A stretch of 64,000 bases of DNA from contig NZ_LGKP01000012.1 of the NCBI RefSeq assembly GCF_001306135.1, positions 186,001 through 250,000 of the forward strand. Reading direction: 5' to 3'. The notes under the pieces were generated by a model, which searched no databases, was not told where the DNA came from, and was given only the letters and a program-made list of their open reading frames with translations. Position 1 is the stretch's first letter. Every line of letters starts with the position of its first letter. A program made the translations under genes and the position numbers. This DNA comes from Herpetosiphon geysericola. Lineage in GTDB: Bacteria; Chloroflexota; Chloroflexia; Chloroflexales; Herpetosiphonaceae. Positions 18,815 through 28,381 of the stretch are shown here, in pieces.

Positions 18815-19328
18815 ATGGGTATCTCCTAAAATTGTACCTTCTGATCTGCTCGTATCCAAATGTACTGTAACAATCCAACCTTACTAGCTAATTTACAGTA
18901 GGACTCGTGGGCGATTGCATGGTTTGTTATGGAATGCTTGCGCCAATGAAGTGGATTAACAAGTGATGGTTGTTTAATTAGTAAAAGTATATGCAATTTC
19001 TTGCATACATGCCATGGTTCAATAGTCCGTAGCCGCTGTGGAAGGAAAGGGCTAGTTTTGCGGCGTGCGACCTCACTCCAGAGGGTGACATAGGCCTTAA
19101 CGGAGTTTGAGCTATGCGTTAGCTGATGGCCTAGGGATTGGGATATTTGCCAATCATCAGGCTGCCTGATATACTCAATGCGTCCTCAGTGTACCGTGGG
19201 TTTGTACTCCACGCGGCAACAAGCTGCGTGCATGCATTCCAAAACAAACGCTAAATTCTGCAAATCAATGAAAGGGAGTACGGTTGACGAGCGGCGTTTA
19301 ACGGCTGCTTATCACCGTAAAATGCAGT
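18815..19328. other. 514-base spacer with several potential RNA hairpins
   Basis: No convincing protein gene. The left end carries the inverted repeat TACTGTAA-N22-TTACAGTA. Between about 19030 and 19240 there are nested complementary segments: GCCGC...GCGGC, AGGCCTTAACG...CGTTA...GGCCT, GATTGG...CCAATC, and the tight hairpin ATCAGG-CTG-CCTGAT. No known riboswitch or ncRNA consensus (cobalamin, c-di-GMP, SAM, RNase P, 6S) was recognised. It precedes the nucleotide-sugar pyrophosphorylase gene. Confidence 0.4.
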
Positions 19329-20318
19329 ATGAATGTAATTATTCCTACCGCTGGTCTTGGAACCCGCCTGCGACCACATACCCATACTCGTCCAAAGCCG
19401 TTGGTTCCCGTGGCAGGTAAGGCCGTGATTGGCCACTTGCTCGATAAGCTTAAAGTTTTACCAATCGATGATGTGGTGTTTATTACTGGGTATTTGGGTA
19501 CACAAATTGAGGAATATGTTCGCAAGAACTATAACTTCAAGAGCCATTTTGTTGAGCAAACTGAGCTTAAAGGCCAAGCCCATGCCATTGCCTTGGCCCA
19601 AGATATGGTTTCTGGCCCAACCCTGATTTTGTTTGTTGATACGATTTTTGAAGCAAACCTGAATGTTTTGAACCAAACCGACGCAGATGGCGTGATCTAT
19701 GTAAGCGAAGTTGATGATCCTTCTCGTTTCGGGGTGGCATTACTCGAAGATGGGGTAATTACCAAGCTGGTGGAAAAACCAAGCACCCCCGTCTCCAACT
19801 TGGCCTTGATTGGCGCCTATTATGTGCGTGAAGTTAAAGACCTGTTTGCAGCAATCGATGTTTTGATTGAAAAGAACATTCAAACCAAAGGTGAGTTTTA
19901 TCTGGCCGATGCCTTGCAATTGATGATTAGCAATGGCACCAAATTCAGCGCTGAAACTGCGACCATGTGGGAAGATTGTGGCACGGCTCCCGCCTTGTTG
20001 CGTACCAATCGCTATTTGCTCCAACATGAAACTGGCAATGTTGAACAACGCGACGGCGCGATTATCGTTCCACCAGTGTTCATCGGCGAGCATGTGGAGA
20101 TTCGCAACTCGATTATTGGGCCATTTGTCTCGGTGGCCGACCATAGCGTGATTGTCGATTCGATTGTCCGCGATTCGATTATCAACCAAGGAGCCAGCAT
20201 TCAGTCATCAACCTTAGAAGGCTCACTCATCGGTGAAGGCGCGCATATCAGAGGCGAATTCCAACACCTGAACGTCGGCGATTCATCAGTGATTACATTT
20301 GGTAGTACGATTCAGTAA
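19329..20318 (+). CDS. Nucleotide-sugar pyrophosphorylase (glucose-1-phosphate nucleotidyltransferase-like) with left-handed beta-helix tail
   Basis: 329 residues. The N-terminal Rossmann-like catalytic domain has IIPTAGLGTRLRPHTHTRPK (nucleotide loop and catalytic Lys), FVEQTELKGQAHAI, FVDTIF and VVEKP-type LVEKPSTPVSNLALIGAYYV. From about 245 hexapeptide repeats (VFIGEHVEIRNSIIGPFVSV, IVDSIVRDSIINQGASI) form a beta-helix, as in long-form RmlA/GlmU-like enzymes. It makes an NDP-sugar (dTDP- or UDP-glucose is likely) for polysaccharide or glycolipid synthesis. No ribosome site is visible. Its stop codon abuts the next ATG without a gap. Confidence 0.87.
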   Translation: MNVIIPTAGLGTRLRPHTHTRPKPLVPVAGKAVIGHLLDKLKVLPIDDVVFITGYLGTQIEEYVRKNYNFKSHFVEQTELKGQAHAIALAQDMVSGPTLILFVDTIFEANLNVLNQTDADGVIYVSEVDDPSRFGVALLEDGVITKLVEKPSTPVSNLALIGAYYVREVKDLFAAIDVLIEKNIQTKGEFYLADALQLMISNGTKFSAETATMWEDCGTAPALLRTNRYLLQHETGNVEQRDGAIIVPPVFIGEHVEIRNSIIGPFVSVADHSVIVDSIVRDSIINQGASIQSSTLEGSLIGEGAHIRGEFQHLNVGDSSVITFGSTIQ

Positions 20319-21407
20319 ATGCATGATCAATCAGGGGACTGGATGTCCCCACCAACCAGTTTGCAGCGTGGCACCGGCTTTCACCATCTTATCGCCGACG
20401 AACATCGGTTGATAGCACAGGTGTTGACCTATTGTCATGCCGCCGGATATGCGATTCCGCCCTTGTTGGTGATTGATTATCTGATTGCAATCAAAACCAG
20501 CCCCTTTGTCTTGTTGTTTGGGCCAAGCGGGCAGGGCAAAACTGAATTGGCCCGCTTGTTTGCCCAGGCCTTGGTGCTGCCATTTGATGATCAATATATC
20601 TATGTGAATCTTGGTAGCAGCCTGCAAGCAAGCGAAATACAAGATCGGTTTGGGTGGATGAAGTTTGTCGAGACATTGGAGAATGCTGCTGCGCCAGCTA
20701 ACGCTGGGCGTTTGTTCTTCCTCTGTCTCGATAACCTACGGCCTCACGATATTTATACCTACTTTGCGAATGTTAGTCGTGATCCTGATGGGATTACCCG
20801 TTTGGTGATGCGTGGTTATCCGCCACACAAATGGCCAGCCTTGCCGAGTAATGTGATTATTACTGGTACGCTGGATGCTGAACATCCTGTTGATCGTGAT
20901 CAAAGCTCATTGTTGGCCCAAATTAACTGTGTCTATATGCAGCCGCAATGGTTGCAAAGCAACATTCGCACAGTCAAACGCCAACAACGGATGGCTCCGG
21001 TGGGCATGCAACGCTTGTTGCTTGATCAGCAATATCGGAGTGATGAGGCAGCAAGTGATCGCTTACAGACGCTGCTTGGGCCTCATTTAGATGATATTTT
21101 GCAGCCACCAAGCGAATTGATGGCGGTTCTGTGGCAAAGTAATCTGACCTATACCCAGACATGGCGCAGTACCATGTTGCGGGCGGTGGCAAATAGCTTT
21201 ACCATAGAGGGACACGGATTATTCATTCCATATGATGTGCTTAACAACGCCCAGTTTGCCTATTCATTTGTGATGGCACGCCAATTGTTGTTAAGGCTGT
21301 GGGGGCAACCGCAGCATAGTGCTGCGATTGAGGCCTTGTTGCATCGTCAACTTGCCCAACTACCAAGCACGACCTTGGTAGGCCTAACCGACTCTTTGCT
21401 CTATTAG
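20319..21407 (+). CDS. AAA family ATPase (McrB/MoxR-like) of unknown role
   Basis: 362 residues. Walker A is LLFGPSGQGKTELARLF (K74). LFFLCLDNLRPHDIYTYF supplies a Walker B-like acidic strand, followed by LPSNVIITGTLDAEH, a sensor-1 position. The arrangement resembles the ATPase half of McrB-like or MoxR-like proteins, but no partner nuclease or VWA protein is adjacent. The ATG follows directly on the TAA of the pyrophosphorylase gene, suggesting coupled translation. Function not known. Confidence 0.75.
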   Translation: MHDQSGDWMSPPTSLQRGTGFHHLIADEHRLIAQVLTYCHAAGYAIPPLLVIDYLIAIKTSPFVLLFGPSGQGKTELARLFAQALVLPFDDQYIYVNLGSSLQASEIQDRFGWMKFVETLENAAAPANAGRLFFLCLDNLRPHDIYTYFANVSRDPDGITRLVMRGYPPHKWPALPSNVIITGTLDAEHPVDRDQSSLLAQINCVYMQPQWLQSNIRTVKRQQRMAPVGMQRLLLDQQYRSDEAASDRLQTLLGPHLDDILQPPSELMAVLWQSNLTYTQTWRSTMLRAVANSFTIEGHGLFIPYDVLNNAQFAYSFVMARQLLLRLWGQPQHSAAIEALLHRQLAQLPSTTLVGLTDSLLY

Positions 21408-21422
21408 GCTAGGAAGCTACGT

Positions 21423-21662
21423 ATGCCAGTTCACACTGATCTTGATGATACTACCGTGGACATGCTGTTTCGTGATGCATTGCAGCAAGAATTAACCCAT
21501 GCAGCACCAAAAGTCAGCTTACTTCAACGATTTAAATCGACCCCAAGTTATGAGCGCCGCGTTCGTGGTGGCGGGCCAGGTGGCCAACCATGCTCAAGCT
21601 TCTATTTGCTATTTTATGTGATGAATTCATCACGGGCATCATGGAGTATTCTGCCAGCCTAG
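21423..21662 (+). CDS. Small hypothetical protein
   Basis: 79 residues starting MPVHTDLDDTTVDMLFRDAL, 15 bases after the AAA ATPase gene with AGGA upstream. The first 45 residues are charged and helical; the rest (RRVRGGGPGGQPCSSF...) is compositionally different and could result from a shifted frame or chance extension. Position suggests it belongs to the ATPase transcript. Not recognised. Confidence 0.45.
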   Translation: MPVHTDLDDTTVDMLFRDALQQELTHAAPKVSLLQRFKSTPSYERRVRGGGPGGQPCSSFYLLFYVMNSSRASWSILPA

Positions 21663-21766
21663 GCTGTGCTTGCATCCCAAAATTGTTGAAAGGGGGTGAT
21701 GGGTGACACAGCAGGGATTATCATTGTGGTGGTTTTCGTACTCGTTGAATTAAGGAGATAGCCTTC

Positions 21767-23539
21767 ATGCTCAAACGTCGTTTGACCCGCTTATTGGCCT
21801 TAATGGTATTGACCGTACCAACCTTGGCCGCTTGTGGCGCTGGGGATGCAACTCCAACGACTGCACCTGCCGCTGCGACCGCTACCAGCGCACCTGCGAC
21901 TGGTGCTGAAGCAACTGCTACGACTGCGCCTGTTGCAGAAGCAACCGCAGAAGCAACCGTAGAAGCAACCGTAGAACCAGCTGCAACTGACGGAAACATC
22001 CTTCGGGTTCACCAAGTTGCCTATCCAGATGTCTTTGATCCACAGAAAAGCTCGTACAGCGCCGAAATCGTGTTGCTGTCGCAAAACTACGAAGGCCTAA
22101 CCCGCCTCAATGACAAACTGGAAACCGTGCCTGGTGCTGCCGAGAAATGGGAAGCCAATGCTGATGGTACCGTATTTACCTTCACTTTGCGCCCTGACCT
22201 CAAATACAGCGATGGCTCGCCGTTGACCTCGAAGAACTTTGCTTATTCGATCCAACGTACCTGTGACCCAGTGACCGCTGGCGAATATCAATCAATTTTG
22301 TTTGATATTACTGGCTGTGCTGATTTCGCTGGTACGGCCATCACCGATACCGCAAAGTACGATGCTGCTAAAGCTGCTTTGGGTGTTAGCACTCCAGACG
22401 ATAAGACGATCGTCATTTCAACCGTTCAAGCTGCTCCTTACTTGCCAACGATTGCTGGCTTGTGGGTTATGTACCCAGCCAAGCAAGAGTTGATCGAAAA
22501 AGGTGGCGAAAACTGGTGGAAAGATCCTGCTGCGCAAGTTGGTAACGGCCCATTCCAATTCAGCCGGATTGCTGAAGACCAACAAATTGACTTTGTGCGT
22601 AACGAAAATTACTGGAACAAAGCCAAGCTTGATGGCATCAGCATGATCTACATCGACGATTCATCAGTTGCCTTGGAAGCATATCGCACTGGCCAACTTG
22701 ATATCTTCACTCCAGATCCAAGCCAAATTCCAGCTGTTCAAAGTGACGCTGACCTTGGCCCATTGTACATTTCGTACCCAGGTGCCAACACGACCGGTTT
22801 GCAATTCAACACCACCATGGAACCATTCAACGATCTCAAGGTGCGTGAAGCATTTGCCTACGCGATCGATCGCGATACCTTCTGTGAAGTGATTCGCAAC
22901 GGCGACTGTTTGCCAACCCTGACCTGGATTCCTCAAGGGATTCCTGGTTATGATGCAACCGAAGATCGCTTTGCCTTCGACCCAGAAAAAGCGAAAGCAG
23001 CTTTGGCTGAATCAAGCTATGGCTCAGCTGAAAAATTGCCAGAAATCACCATGGCCTACAGCAGCAACGACACCGCCAACCAAGCTCGCCACGAGTTCTT
23101 GGCCAACACCTTCCGCGAAGTCTTGGGTGTTGAAGTTAAGTTGTTGCCATTGCCAAGCAAAGATTTGACCGCTGCTAAGAAAGATAACTCGACCTATCCT
23201 CAATTGTCATTGGGTGGTTGGATTCAAGACTATCCTGATGCTCAAAACTGGTTGAGCGTGTTCTGGAACAGCAACGCAACCTTTGCCCAACGCCAAGGTT
23301 ACGGCAACCCAGCGGTTGACGAATTCTTGACCAAGGCCGACACCAGCACCGACGACGCAACCCGCTTGGAAGCCTACGGCGCTGCCCAAAAGTTGATCGT
23401 TGGTGACTTGCCAACCGCTATGATGTACAACCGGGTGAATAAATACGTGATCAACCCACGCGTAAGCGGCTTCTCAAAGACCGCTGCTGATGATCAATTC
23501 CCTGGCCAATGGACTTCATACAGCATCGAAATCAAGTAA
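21767..23539 (+). CDS. oppA: ABC transporter substrate-binding lipoprotein, SBP family 5 (OppA-like)
   Basis: 590 residues. Lipoprotein signal with lipobox LAAC (C23), then an Ala/Thr/Pro-rich linker of about 50 residues, then the family 5 domain: PDVFDPQKSSYSAEIVLLSQNYEGL, DGTVFTFTLRPDLKYSDGSPLT, NGPFQFSRIAEDQQIDFVRN, LKVREAFAYAIDRDTF. It captures oligopeptides or similar extended ligands outside the membrane and delivers them to the permeases encoded next. First gene of a five-gene importer operon; TAAGGAGATAG precedes the ATG. Nickel or oligosaccharide binding is possible within this family. Confidence 0.9.
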   Translation: MLKRRLTRLLALMVLTVPTLAACGAGDATPTTAPAAATATSAPATGAEATATTAPVAEATAEATVEATVEPAATDGNILRVHQVAYPDVFDPQKSSYSAEIVLLSQNYEGLTRLNDKLETVPGAAEKWEANADGTVFTFTLRPDLKYSDGSPLTSKNFAYSIQRTCDPVTAGEYQSILFDITGCADFAGTAITDTAKYDAAKAALGVSTPDDKTIVISTVQAAPYLPTIAGLWVMYPAKQELIEKGGENWWKDPAAQVGNGPFQFSRIAEDQQIDFVRNENYWNKAKLDGISMIYIDDSSVALEAYRTGQLDIFTPDPSQIPAVQSDADLGPLYISYPGANTTGLQFNTTMEPFNDLKVREAFAYAIDRDTFCEVIRNGDCLPTLTWIPQGIPGYDATEDRFAFDPEKAKAALAESSYGSAEKLPEITMAYSSNDTANQARHEFLANTFREVLGVEVKLLPLPSKDLTAAKKDNSTYPQLSLGGWIQDYPDAQNWLSVFWNSNATFAQRQGYGNPAVDEFLTKADTSTDDATRLEAYGAAQKLIVGDLPTAMMYNRVNKYVINPRVSGFSKTAADDQFPGQWTSYSIEIK

Positions 23540-23554
23540 TTGATTTAACCTTCT

Positions 23555-23584
23555 GGGGAGTAGCGCGGGCCTGCGCTGCTCCCC
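23555..23584 (+). promoter_or_regulatory. Stable hairpin between substrate-binding protein and permease genes
   Basis: GGGGAGTAGCGC / GCGCTGCTCCCC, a 12-bp stem with one G-T pair and a GGGCCT loop, without a U-run. In importer operons such hairpins commonly protect the 3' end of the binding-protein mRNA so it is more abundant than the permease mRNA. Confidence 0.6.
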
Positions 23585-23695
23585 ACCCAAACCTAGCTCC
23601 CACTCTTTAAATTTTTTGCAAGCACCCTGTTTAAATTGCAATCAAGGCTCGCGAGGCAACACCCCGGCTCGCTCTCGCGCCAATGGAGGCATGGC

Positions 23696-24700
23696 ATGAT
23701 TGGCTTTATAATTCGTCGCGTCTTGGCGATGATTCCGGTGTTGTTTCTCGTGGCATTAATCACTTTTTTTCTGATGAAACAGGCCAAAGGTGGGCCATTT
23801 GATCAAGAGAAAGAAGTTGCCCCGTCAACGATTGCCCTACTTAATCGTAAATTTGGCTTAGATAAACCAGCTTGGCTCAATACTGCCGAATTTAATAATC
23901 GTATGAGTTCCGATGGCCCGCTCGCGGCAGTTCGTGGCTTGTTCGATAGTCAATTTGGCAACTATATGTTGAACGCAGTCCAAGGTGATTTGGGGCCAAC
24001 CTATGCCTCAAAAGGGACCGAAACGGTTCAAGATAAAATTAAACAAACCTTTCCAATTTCCTTGCGGCTTGGCTTAATCTCGCTTACCTTTGCCTTAGTA
24101 GTGGGTTTTCCCTTAGGGATTCTCGGGGCCTTGCGCCAAAATACGATTTTCGATTACTTTAGCTTGATTATCTCGACAATTGGCTTTTCGGTGCCAACCT
24201 TCGTGACTGGTTTGGTTTTGCTGCTGGTAATGAGCAAGGTCTTTGGCGTTGCCCCGATTAAAGATCCTTCGGTCTGGGAAGGCTTTAGTATGTCATATTT
24301 CCCGCCAGCAATTATCTTGGGGCTTGGCACAATGGCGTATATTACGCGCTTGACTCGCAGTAGTGTACTCGAAGTTAAACGCCAAGATTATATTCGCACC
24401 GCCAAAGCTAAAGGTCTCGGTGATCGGGTGGTGATTATGCGCCACATCCTGCGCAATAGCCTGATTCCGGTGATCACCATTCTGGGGCCGGCGGTTGCTG
24501 GCTTGGTTACTGGTTCGTTTATTATCGAATCAGTCTTTCGAGTACCCGGCATTGGCAGTGAATTTATTGGGGCAATTGGAAGCCGCGATTATTCAATGAT
24601 TATGGGTTCGACCCTCTTTTTCTCATTGCTGGTTGCTTTGGGCAATATTATGGTCGACCTTTCATATGGCTTGATTGATCCACGGATTCGTAACAGCTAG
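23696..24700 (+). CDS. oppB: Oligopeptide-type ABC transporter permease (OppB/DppB-like)
   Basis: 334 residues from ATG 23696, preceded by GGAGG at 23685-23689; a start at 23636 would add 20 residues with no membrane helix. Six membrane segments, first one IRRVLAMIPVLFLVALITFFLM, and the EAA loop that touches the ATPase (YIRTAKAKGLGDRVVIMRHILRNSLIPV). Ends with GLIDPRIRNS as in DppB proteins. Forms a heterodimeric channel with the next gene's product. Confidence 0.93.
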   Translation: MIGFIIRRVLAMIPVLFLVALITFFLMKQAKGGPFDQEKEVAPSTIALLNRKFGLDKPAWLNTAEFNNRMSSDGPLAAVRGLFDSQFGNYMLNAVQGDLGPTYASKGTETVQDKIKQTFPISLRLGLISLTFALVVGFPLGILGALRQNTIFDYFSLIISTIGFSVPTFVTGLVLLLVMSKVFGVAPIKDPSVWEGFSMSYFPPAIILGLGTMAYITRLTRSSVLEVKRQDYIRTAKAKGLGDRVVIMRHILRNSLIPVITILGPAVAGLVTGSFIIESVFRVPGIGSEFIGAIGSRDYSMIMGSTLFFSLLVALGNIMVDLSYGLIDPRIRNS

Positions 24701-24712
24701 GAGACCCGAACT

Positions 24713-25711
24713 ATGGCAACCGCATCGAATGTGGCAGGGACGAATCCTGCCCAAGCCCAAGAATTTACGCGGCCTGTTCGGAGTCTTTGGAGCGATGCAT
24801 GGCTGCGCTTGCGCCGCAATCGCTTAGCAATGGCAAGTATTGTTTATTTGTTTTTGCTGGCGTTGGTCGCAATTTTTGCTCCAGTCATTGCCCCGCATTC
24901 GCCTGGCCGCCCAACCACAACCGAATTACGCGAACGGGGCGTTTATCGCCAAGCAGCGTGGGTTGTCGATGAGAAAACCCCTAAACGCAGTGGGATTTGG
25001 AAGTTTCCGCTTGGAACCGATTCTGCTGGCGGTGATGTGCTTAGTCGCTTGATTTATGGAACCAGGGTTTCGATGGTTGTGGGCTTTATTCCCATGATTT
25101 TTACCCTGACGATTGGGATTACGATTGGCTTGATTTCAGGCTTTGCTGGCGGCAAACTTGATAGTTTGCTCATGCGCTTCACTGATATTATCTTTTCGTT
25201 GCCCGATATCTTGTTCTTTATTATTGTGCAAACGGCCTTCAGCCAGACCGCATTTGGCAAGACGTTTAATGGCTTGCTGCTGATTTTCTTATCGTTCTCA
25301 GCTGTCAACTGGGCGAGTGTTGCGCGCTTGGTGCGTGGCCAAGTGCTCTCATTAAAAGAAAAAGAATTTGTTGAAGCCGCTGAGGCAGTTGGGGTTCGCC
25401 GTGGCTCAATTTTGTTTCGCCACATTTTGCCCAACACCTTGGCTCCAATTATTGTGGCAGGCGCGTTTATTGTGCCAAGCGCGATTGTTACCGAAGCAAC
25501 CCTGAGCTTTTTGGGGATTGGCATCCAGCCTGATACCAACCCAAATAATCCATTTCCTACCAGTTGGGGCCAGATGATTTTGGAAGGTAAGTCGGCGATT
25601 GATTCGCAACCATGGATTTTGATCGCCTCGGCGATTGCGATTGCTTCAATTACGATTGCCTTTGTGGCATTGGGCGATGGGTTACGCGACGCACTTGATC
25701 CCCGTCAATAG
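24713..25711 (+). CDS. oppC: Oligopeptide-type ABC transporter permease (OppC/DppC-like)
   Basis: 332 residues. Cytoplasmic N terminus followed by LRRNRLAMASIVYLFLLALVAIFAPVIAPHSP, LGTDSAGGDVLSRLIYGTRVSM, and the EAA loop FVEAAEAVGVRRGSILFRHILPN; ends GDGLRDALDPRQ. All are classic OppC features. Twelve bases after oppB, with AGGAG upstream of its ATG. Confidence 0.93.
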   Translation: MATASNVAGTNPAQAQEFTRPVRSLWSDAWLRLRRNRLAMASIVYLFLLALVAIFAPVIAPHSPGRPTTTELRERGVYRQAAWVVDEKTPKRSGIWKFPLGTDSAGGDVLSRLIYGTRVSMVVGFIPMIFTLTIGITIGLISGFAGGKLDSLLMRFTDIIFSLPDILFFIIVQTAFSQTAFGKTFNGLLLIFLSFSAVNWASVARLVRGQVLSLKEKEFVEAAEAVGVRRGSILFRHILPNTLAPIIVAGAFIVPSAIVTEATLSFLGIGIQPDTNPNNPFPTSWGQMILEGKSAIDSQPWILIASAIAIASITIAFVALGDGLRDALDPRQ

Positions 25712-25747
25712 ATCAAGACAAATTGCTCGACATCATGAGGAGCACAT

Positions 25748-26821
25748 ATGGCTGAAGCACCTTTGCTTGAGGTCAAAAACCTACAAGTTCAATTTAAAAC
25801 CGCTGATGGCGTGGTCAATGCTGTCAATAATGTTTCATTTTCGGTCAATCGCGGCGAAACACTCGGGATCGTCGGCGAATCTGGCTCGGGCAAAAGCGTT
25901 ACATCACTTTCGATTATGCGCTTGATTCCCTCACCCCCAGGCAAAATTGCTGGCGGCCAGATTTTGTTTGATGGCGATAATCTAGTCGATTTTAGCGAGT
26001 CGGAGATGCGCAAAATCCGTGGTAATCGGATTTCGATGATCTTCCAAGACCCCATGACCTCGCTCAATCCGGTGCTACGGATTGGCAAGCAGATGACTGA
26101 ATCGTTGCAATTGCACATGGGGATGACTGCAAAACAGGCACGCAATCGAGCCATTGACTTGCTCTCAATGGTTGGGATTCCAGCGCCCGACAAACGACTT
26201 GACGATTTTCCGCATCAATTTTCTGGCGGGATGCGCCAACGGGTGATGATCGCCATGGGTTTGGCTTGTAACCCTGAGCTGTTGATTGCCGACGAACCAA
26301 CGACCGCACTTGATGTAACTATTCAAGCGCAAATTCTTGAATTACTTAACCGTCTCAAGAACGAGACGGGGACGGCGATTATTTTCATTACCCACGATCT
26401 TGGGGTTGTGGCTGGCATGACCGACCGCGTGATTGTGATGTACGCTGGGCGGGTGGTCGAACAAGCGTCGACCAACGAGCTGTTCCGCAATCCACGCATG
26501 CCTTACACGATTGGCTTGCTCGATTCGATTCCACGGCTTGATGGAATTCAAACCCGACTCACGCCAATCCCGGGGCTTCCACCAGATTTGTTGGAAAAGA
26601 CCAATCGCTGTCCATTTGCGCCACGCTGCGATTTTGTGCAAGAGCAATGCTGGATCGAAACCCCAAGCTTGCGCCAAGTTGCGCCCGATCACACGGCGGC
26701 CTGCTTATTCGATATTGATCGTGATCAGCGCCAAGTGATGGCTGAAAAGAAAATTGCCGAAGAACAAGCAGTCTTGGATGCAGCACTTGAGGATGTTTTA
26801 GCCCACGAACAAGCATCGTAG
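25748..26821 (+). CDS. oppD: Oligopeptide-type ABC transporter ATPase (OppD/DppD-like)
   Basis: 357 residues. Walker [10 protein letters not shown]-loop [11 protein letters not shown], signature [13 protein letters not shown], Walker [13 protein letters not shown] and H-loop [10 protein letters not shown] are all intact. The C-terminal oligopeptide extension has the Cys cluster [16 protein letters not shown]...AC, which in this family can hold an iron-sulfur cluster. A further charged tail of about 35 residues is not part of the common family. Pairs with OppF as the ATPase heterodimer. Confidence 0.93.
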   Translation: MAEAPLLEVKNLQVQFKTADGVVNAVNNVSFSVNRGETLGIVGESGSGKSVTSLSIMRLIPSPPGKIAGGQILFDGDNLVDFSESEMRKIRGNRISMIFQDPMTSLNPVLRIGKQMTESLQLHMGMTAKQARNRAIDLLSMVGIPAPDKRLDDFPHQFSGGMRQRVMIAMGLACNPELLIADEPTTALDVTIQAQILELLNRLKNETGTAIIFITHDLGVVAGMTDRVIVMYAGRVVEQASTNELFRNPRMPYTIGLLDSIPRLDGIQTRLTPIPGLPPDLLEKTNRCPFAPRCDFVQEQCWIETPSLRQVAPDHTAACLFDIDRDQRQVMAEKKIAEEQAVLDAALEDVLAHEQAS

Positions 26822-26838
26822 AACCAGAGGAAGGCCAC

Positions 26839-27858
26839 ATGGCAGTACAAAATGAGAATCTGCTCGATATTAACGGCTTAAAAATGCACTTCCCAGTGAA
26901 ATCCAACGGTTTATTACGCCGCACGGTTGGGGCAGTTAAAGCAGTTGATGGCTTGAGCTTTTCAGTTAAACGCGGTGAAACCCTCGGCTTGGTGGGTGAA
27001 TCAGGCTGTGGTAAATCGACGACAGGGCGGGCAATTTTGCAGTTGCATCGCCCAACCGCTGGCACGGTCAACTTTGATGGCAAAGAGTTGACCAAACTCA
27101 ACGGCGAATCATTGCGCCAGATGCGGCGCAAAGTGCAGATTATTTTCCAAGATCCGTATGCTTCGCTCAATCCACGCATGACTGTGGGCGATATTGTGGG
27201 CGAGCCAATTCGGGTGCACAACTTGCGCACTGGCAAAGAGGTGCGCACGCGGGTCGAGGAATTGCTGCGGGTTGTGGGTCTCAACCCGTACTTTATCAAC
27301 CGTTACCCGCACGAATTCTCTGGTGGCCAGCGCCAACGGATTGGGATTGCGCGCGCTTTGGCAGTTGAACCAGATTTTATCGTCTGCGATGAGCCTGTTT
27401 CTGCGCTCGACGTGTCGATTCAAGCCCAAATTATCAACCTGTTGCAAGATTTGCAGGGCCAATTTGGTTTGACCTATCTGTTTATTGCCCACAATTTGAG
27501 TGTGGTGAAGCACATTAGCGATCGGGTGGCGGTGATGTATTTGGGCAAAATGGTCGAGTTGGCTCCTTCGAAGCAGCTCTATGCCAACCCAATGCACCCC
27601 TACACCCAAGCCTTGCTCTCAGCAGTGCCGATTCCCGATCCTGAGGTTGAGAAACAACGCCAGCGAATTATTTTGCAAGGCGATGTGCCAAGCCCGCTTA
27701 ATCCACCTTCTGGCTGTCACTTCCATACTCGTTGCCCAATTGTGATCGACAAGTGCAAAGCAGAAGATCCACCATTCCAAGATTATGGTGGCGGCCATTT
27801 TGTGGCTTGCTGGCGCGCAACTGAATCGCAAGCGCAAATGGAAAAGAAGTTGCAGTAG
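26839..27858 (+). CDS. oppF: Oligopeptide-type ABC transporter ATPase (OppF/DppF-like)
   Basis: 339 residues. Walker [15 protein letters not shown]-loop [19 protein letters not shown], signature [15 protein letters not shown], Walker [16 protein letters not shown]-loop [12 protein letters not shown]-terminal [21 protein letters not shown] is the family Cys motif. Last gene of the importer operon, 17 bases after oppD with AGAGGAAGG upstream. Confidence 0.93.
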   Translation: MAVQNENLLDINGLKMHFPVKSNGLLRRTVGAVKAVDGLSFSVKRGETLGLVGESGCGKSTTGRAILQLHRPTAGTVNFDGKELTKLNGESLRQMRRKVQIIFQDPYASLNPRMTVGDIVGEPIRVHNLRTGKEVRTRVEELLRVVGLNPYFINRYPHEFSGGQRQRIGIARALAVEPDFIVCDEPVSALDVSIQAQIINLLQDLQGQFGLTYLFIAHNLSVVKHISDRVAVMYLGKMVELAPSKQLYANPMHPYTQALLSAVPIPDPEVEKQRQRIILQGDVPSPLNPPSGCHFHTRCPIVIDKCKAEDPPFQDYGGGHFVACWRATESQAQMEKKLQ

Positions 27859-27868
27859 CAACGAGAGG

Positions 27869-28381
27869 TCGGGGTTCAGGGGCTAGGGGGCCAGTAATGC
27901 TGGCCAAACTTGCGCTTTAGATTATTCAAAGGCTCCACTCTGATTCGATGAGTGGGGCTTTTGGGTTTCTTTGATGGCTATCGGCTATAGGCTTTTGGAA
28001 CTAGTGGTATTCTACCAAACATTTTGATAGCTCAACACCTGAAGCCTTCATTTCTCTGCGCCTCTGCGTTAACGAATTGATCCACGAAGGGCACGAAGCG
28101 CACGAAGGACATTTTAGCCACAGATTTGTTTGATTCCTGTTCCAAAAGCCCATAGCATTCTTTCTCTGCGCCTCTGCGTTAAATGATTGATCCACGAAGG
28201 GCTGAAACCACGAAGAACGCGAAGAGCGCGAAGTATGGCTCTAGGTTATGGTCGAGCAGAATTCTGTGGTTTCCCACCACATGTTCCGCAAGCCAATAGC
28301 CTAGAGCCTTACTAATCATCCTATGTTCTATGTTCTCTGCTCTCTGTTCTTACTTCATCCTTCATCCTTCATCCTTTGGTT
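27869..28381. repeat. Family A intergenic repeat mosaic, locus 2
   Basis: About 510 bases with no gene. Contains GGTCGGGGTTCAGGGGCTAG 11 bases after the oppF stop, CTATCGGCTATAGGC, CTCTGCGCCTCTGCGTTAA twice, CACGAAGGGCACGAAGCGC, GAACGCGAAGAGCGCGAAG, CATGTTCTATGTTCTCTGC-type words and TTCATCCTTCATCCTTCATC. The fabF stop codon lies exactly at the right edge of the mosaic. Confidence 0.85.
27928..27966 (+). terminator. Probable intrinsic terminator of the first importer operon
   Basis: AAAGGCTCCACTC / GAGTGGGGCTTT stem with one wobble pair and a nine-base loop, followed by TTGGGTTTCTTTG, about 70 bases after oppF. Confidence 0.65.

Noticed and set aside
19030-19240. RNase P, 6S or tmRNA gene
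   Set aside because: None of the conserved core sequences (for example GAGGAAAGUCC) is present.
21545-21662. Frameshift splitting a longer protein after the small gene at 21423
   Set aside because: No downstream frame continues a recognisable domain, so a broken gene cannot be supported.
26559-27299. 246-codon antisense open frame across the oppD/oppF junction
   Set aside because: It lies opposite two well-supported ATPase genes, has no family motif, and mirrors their codon pattern.
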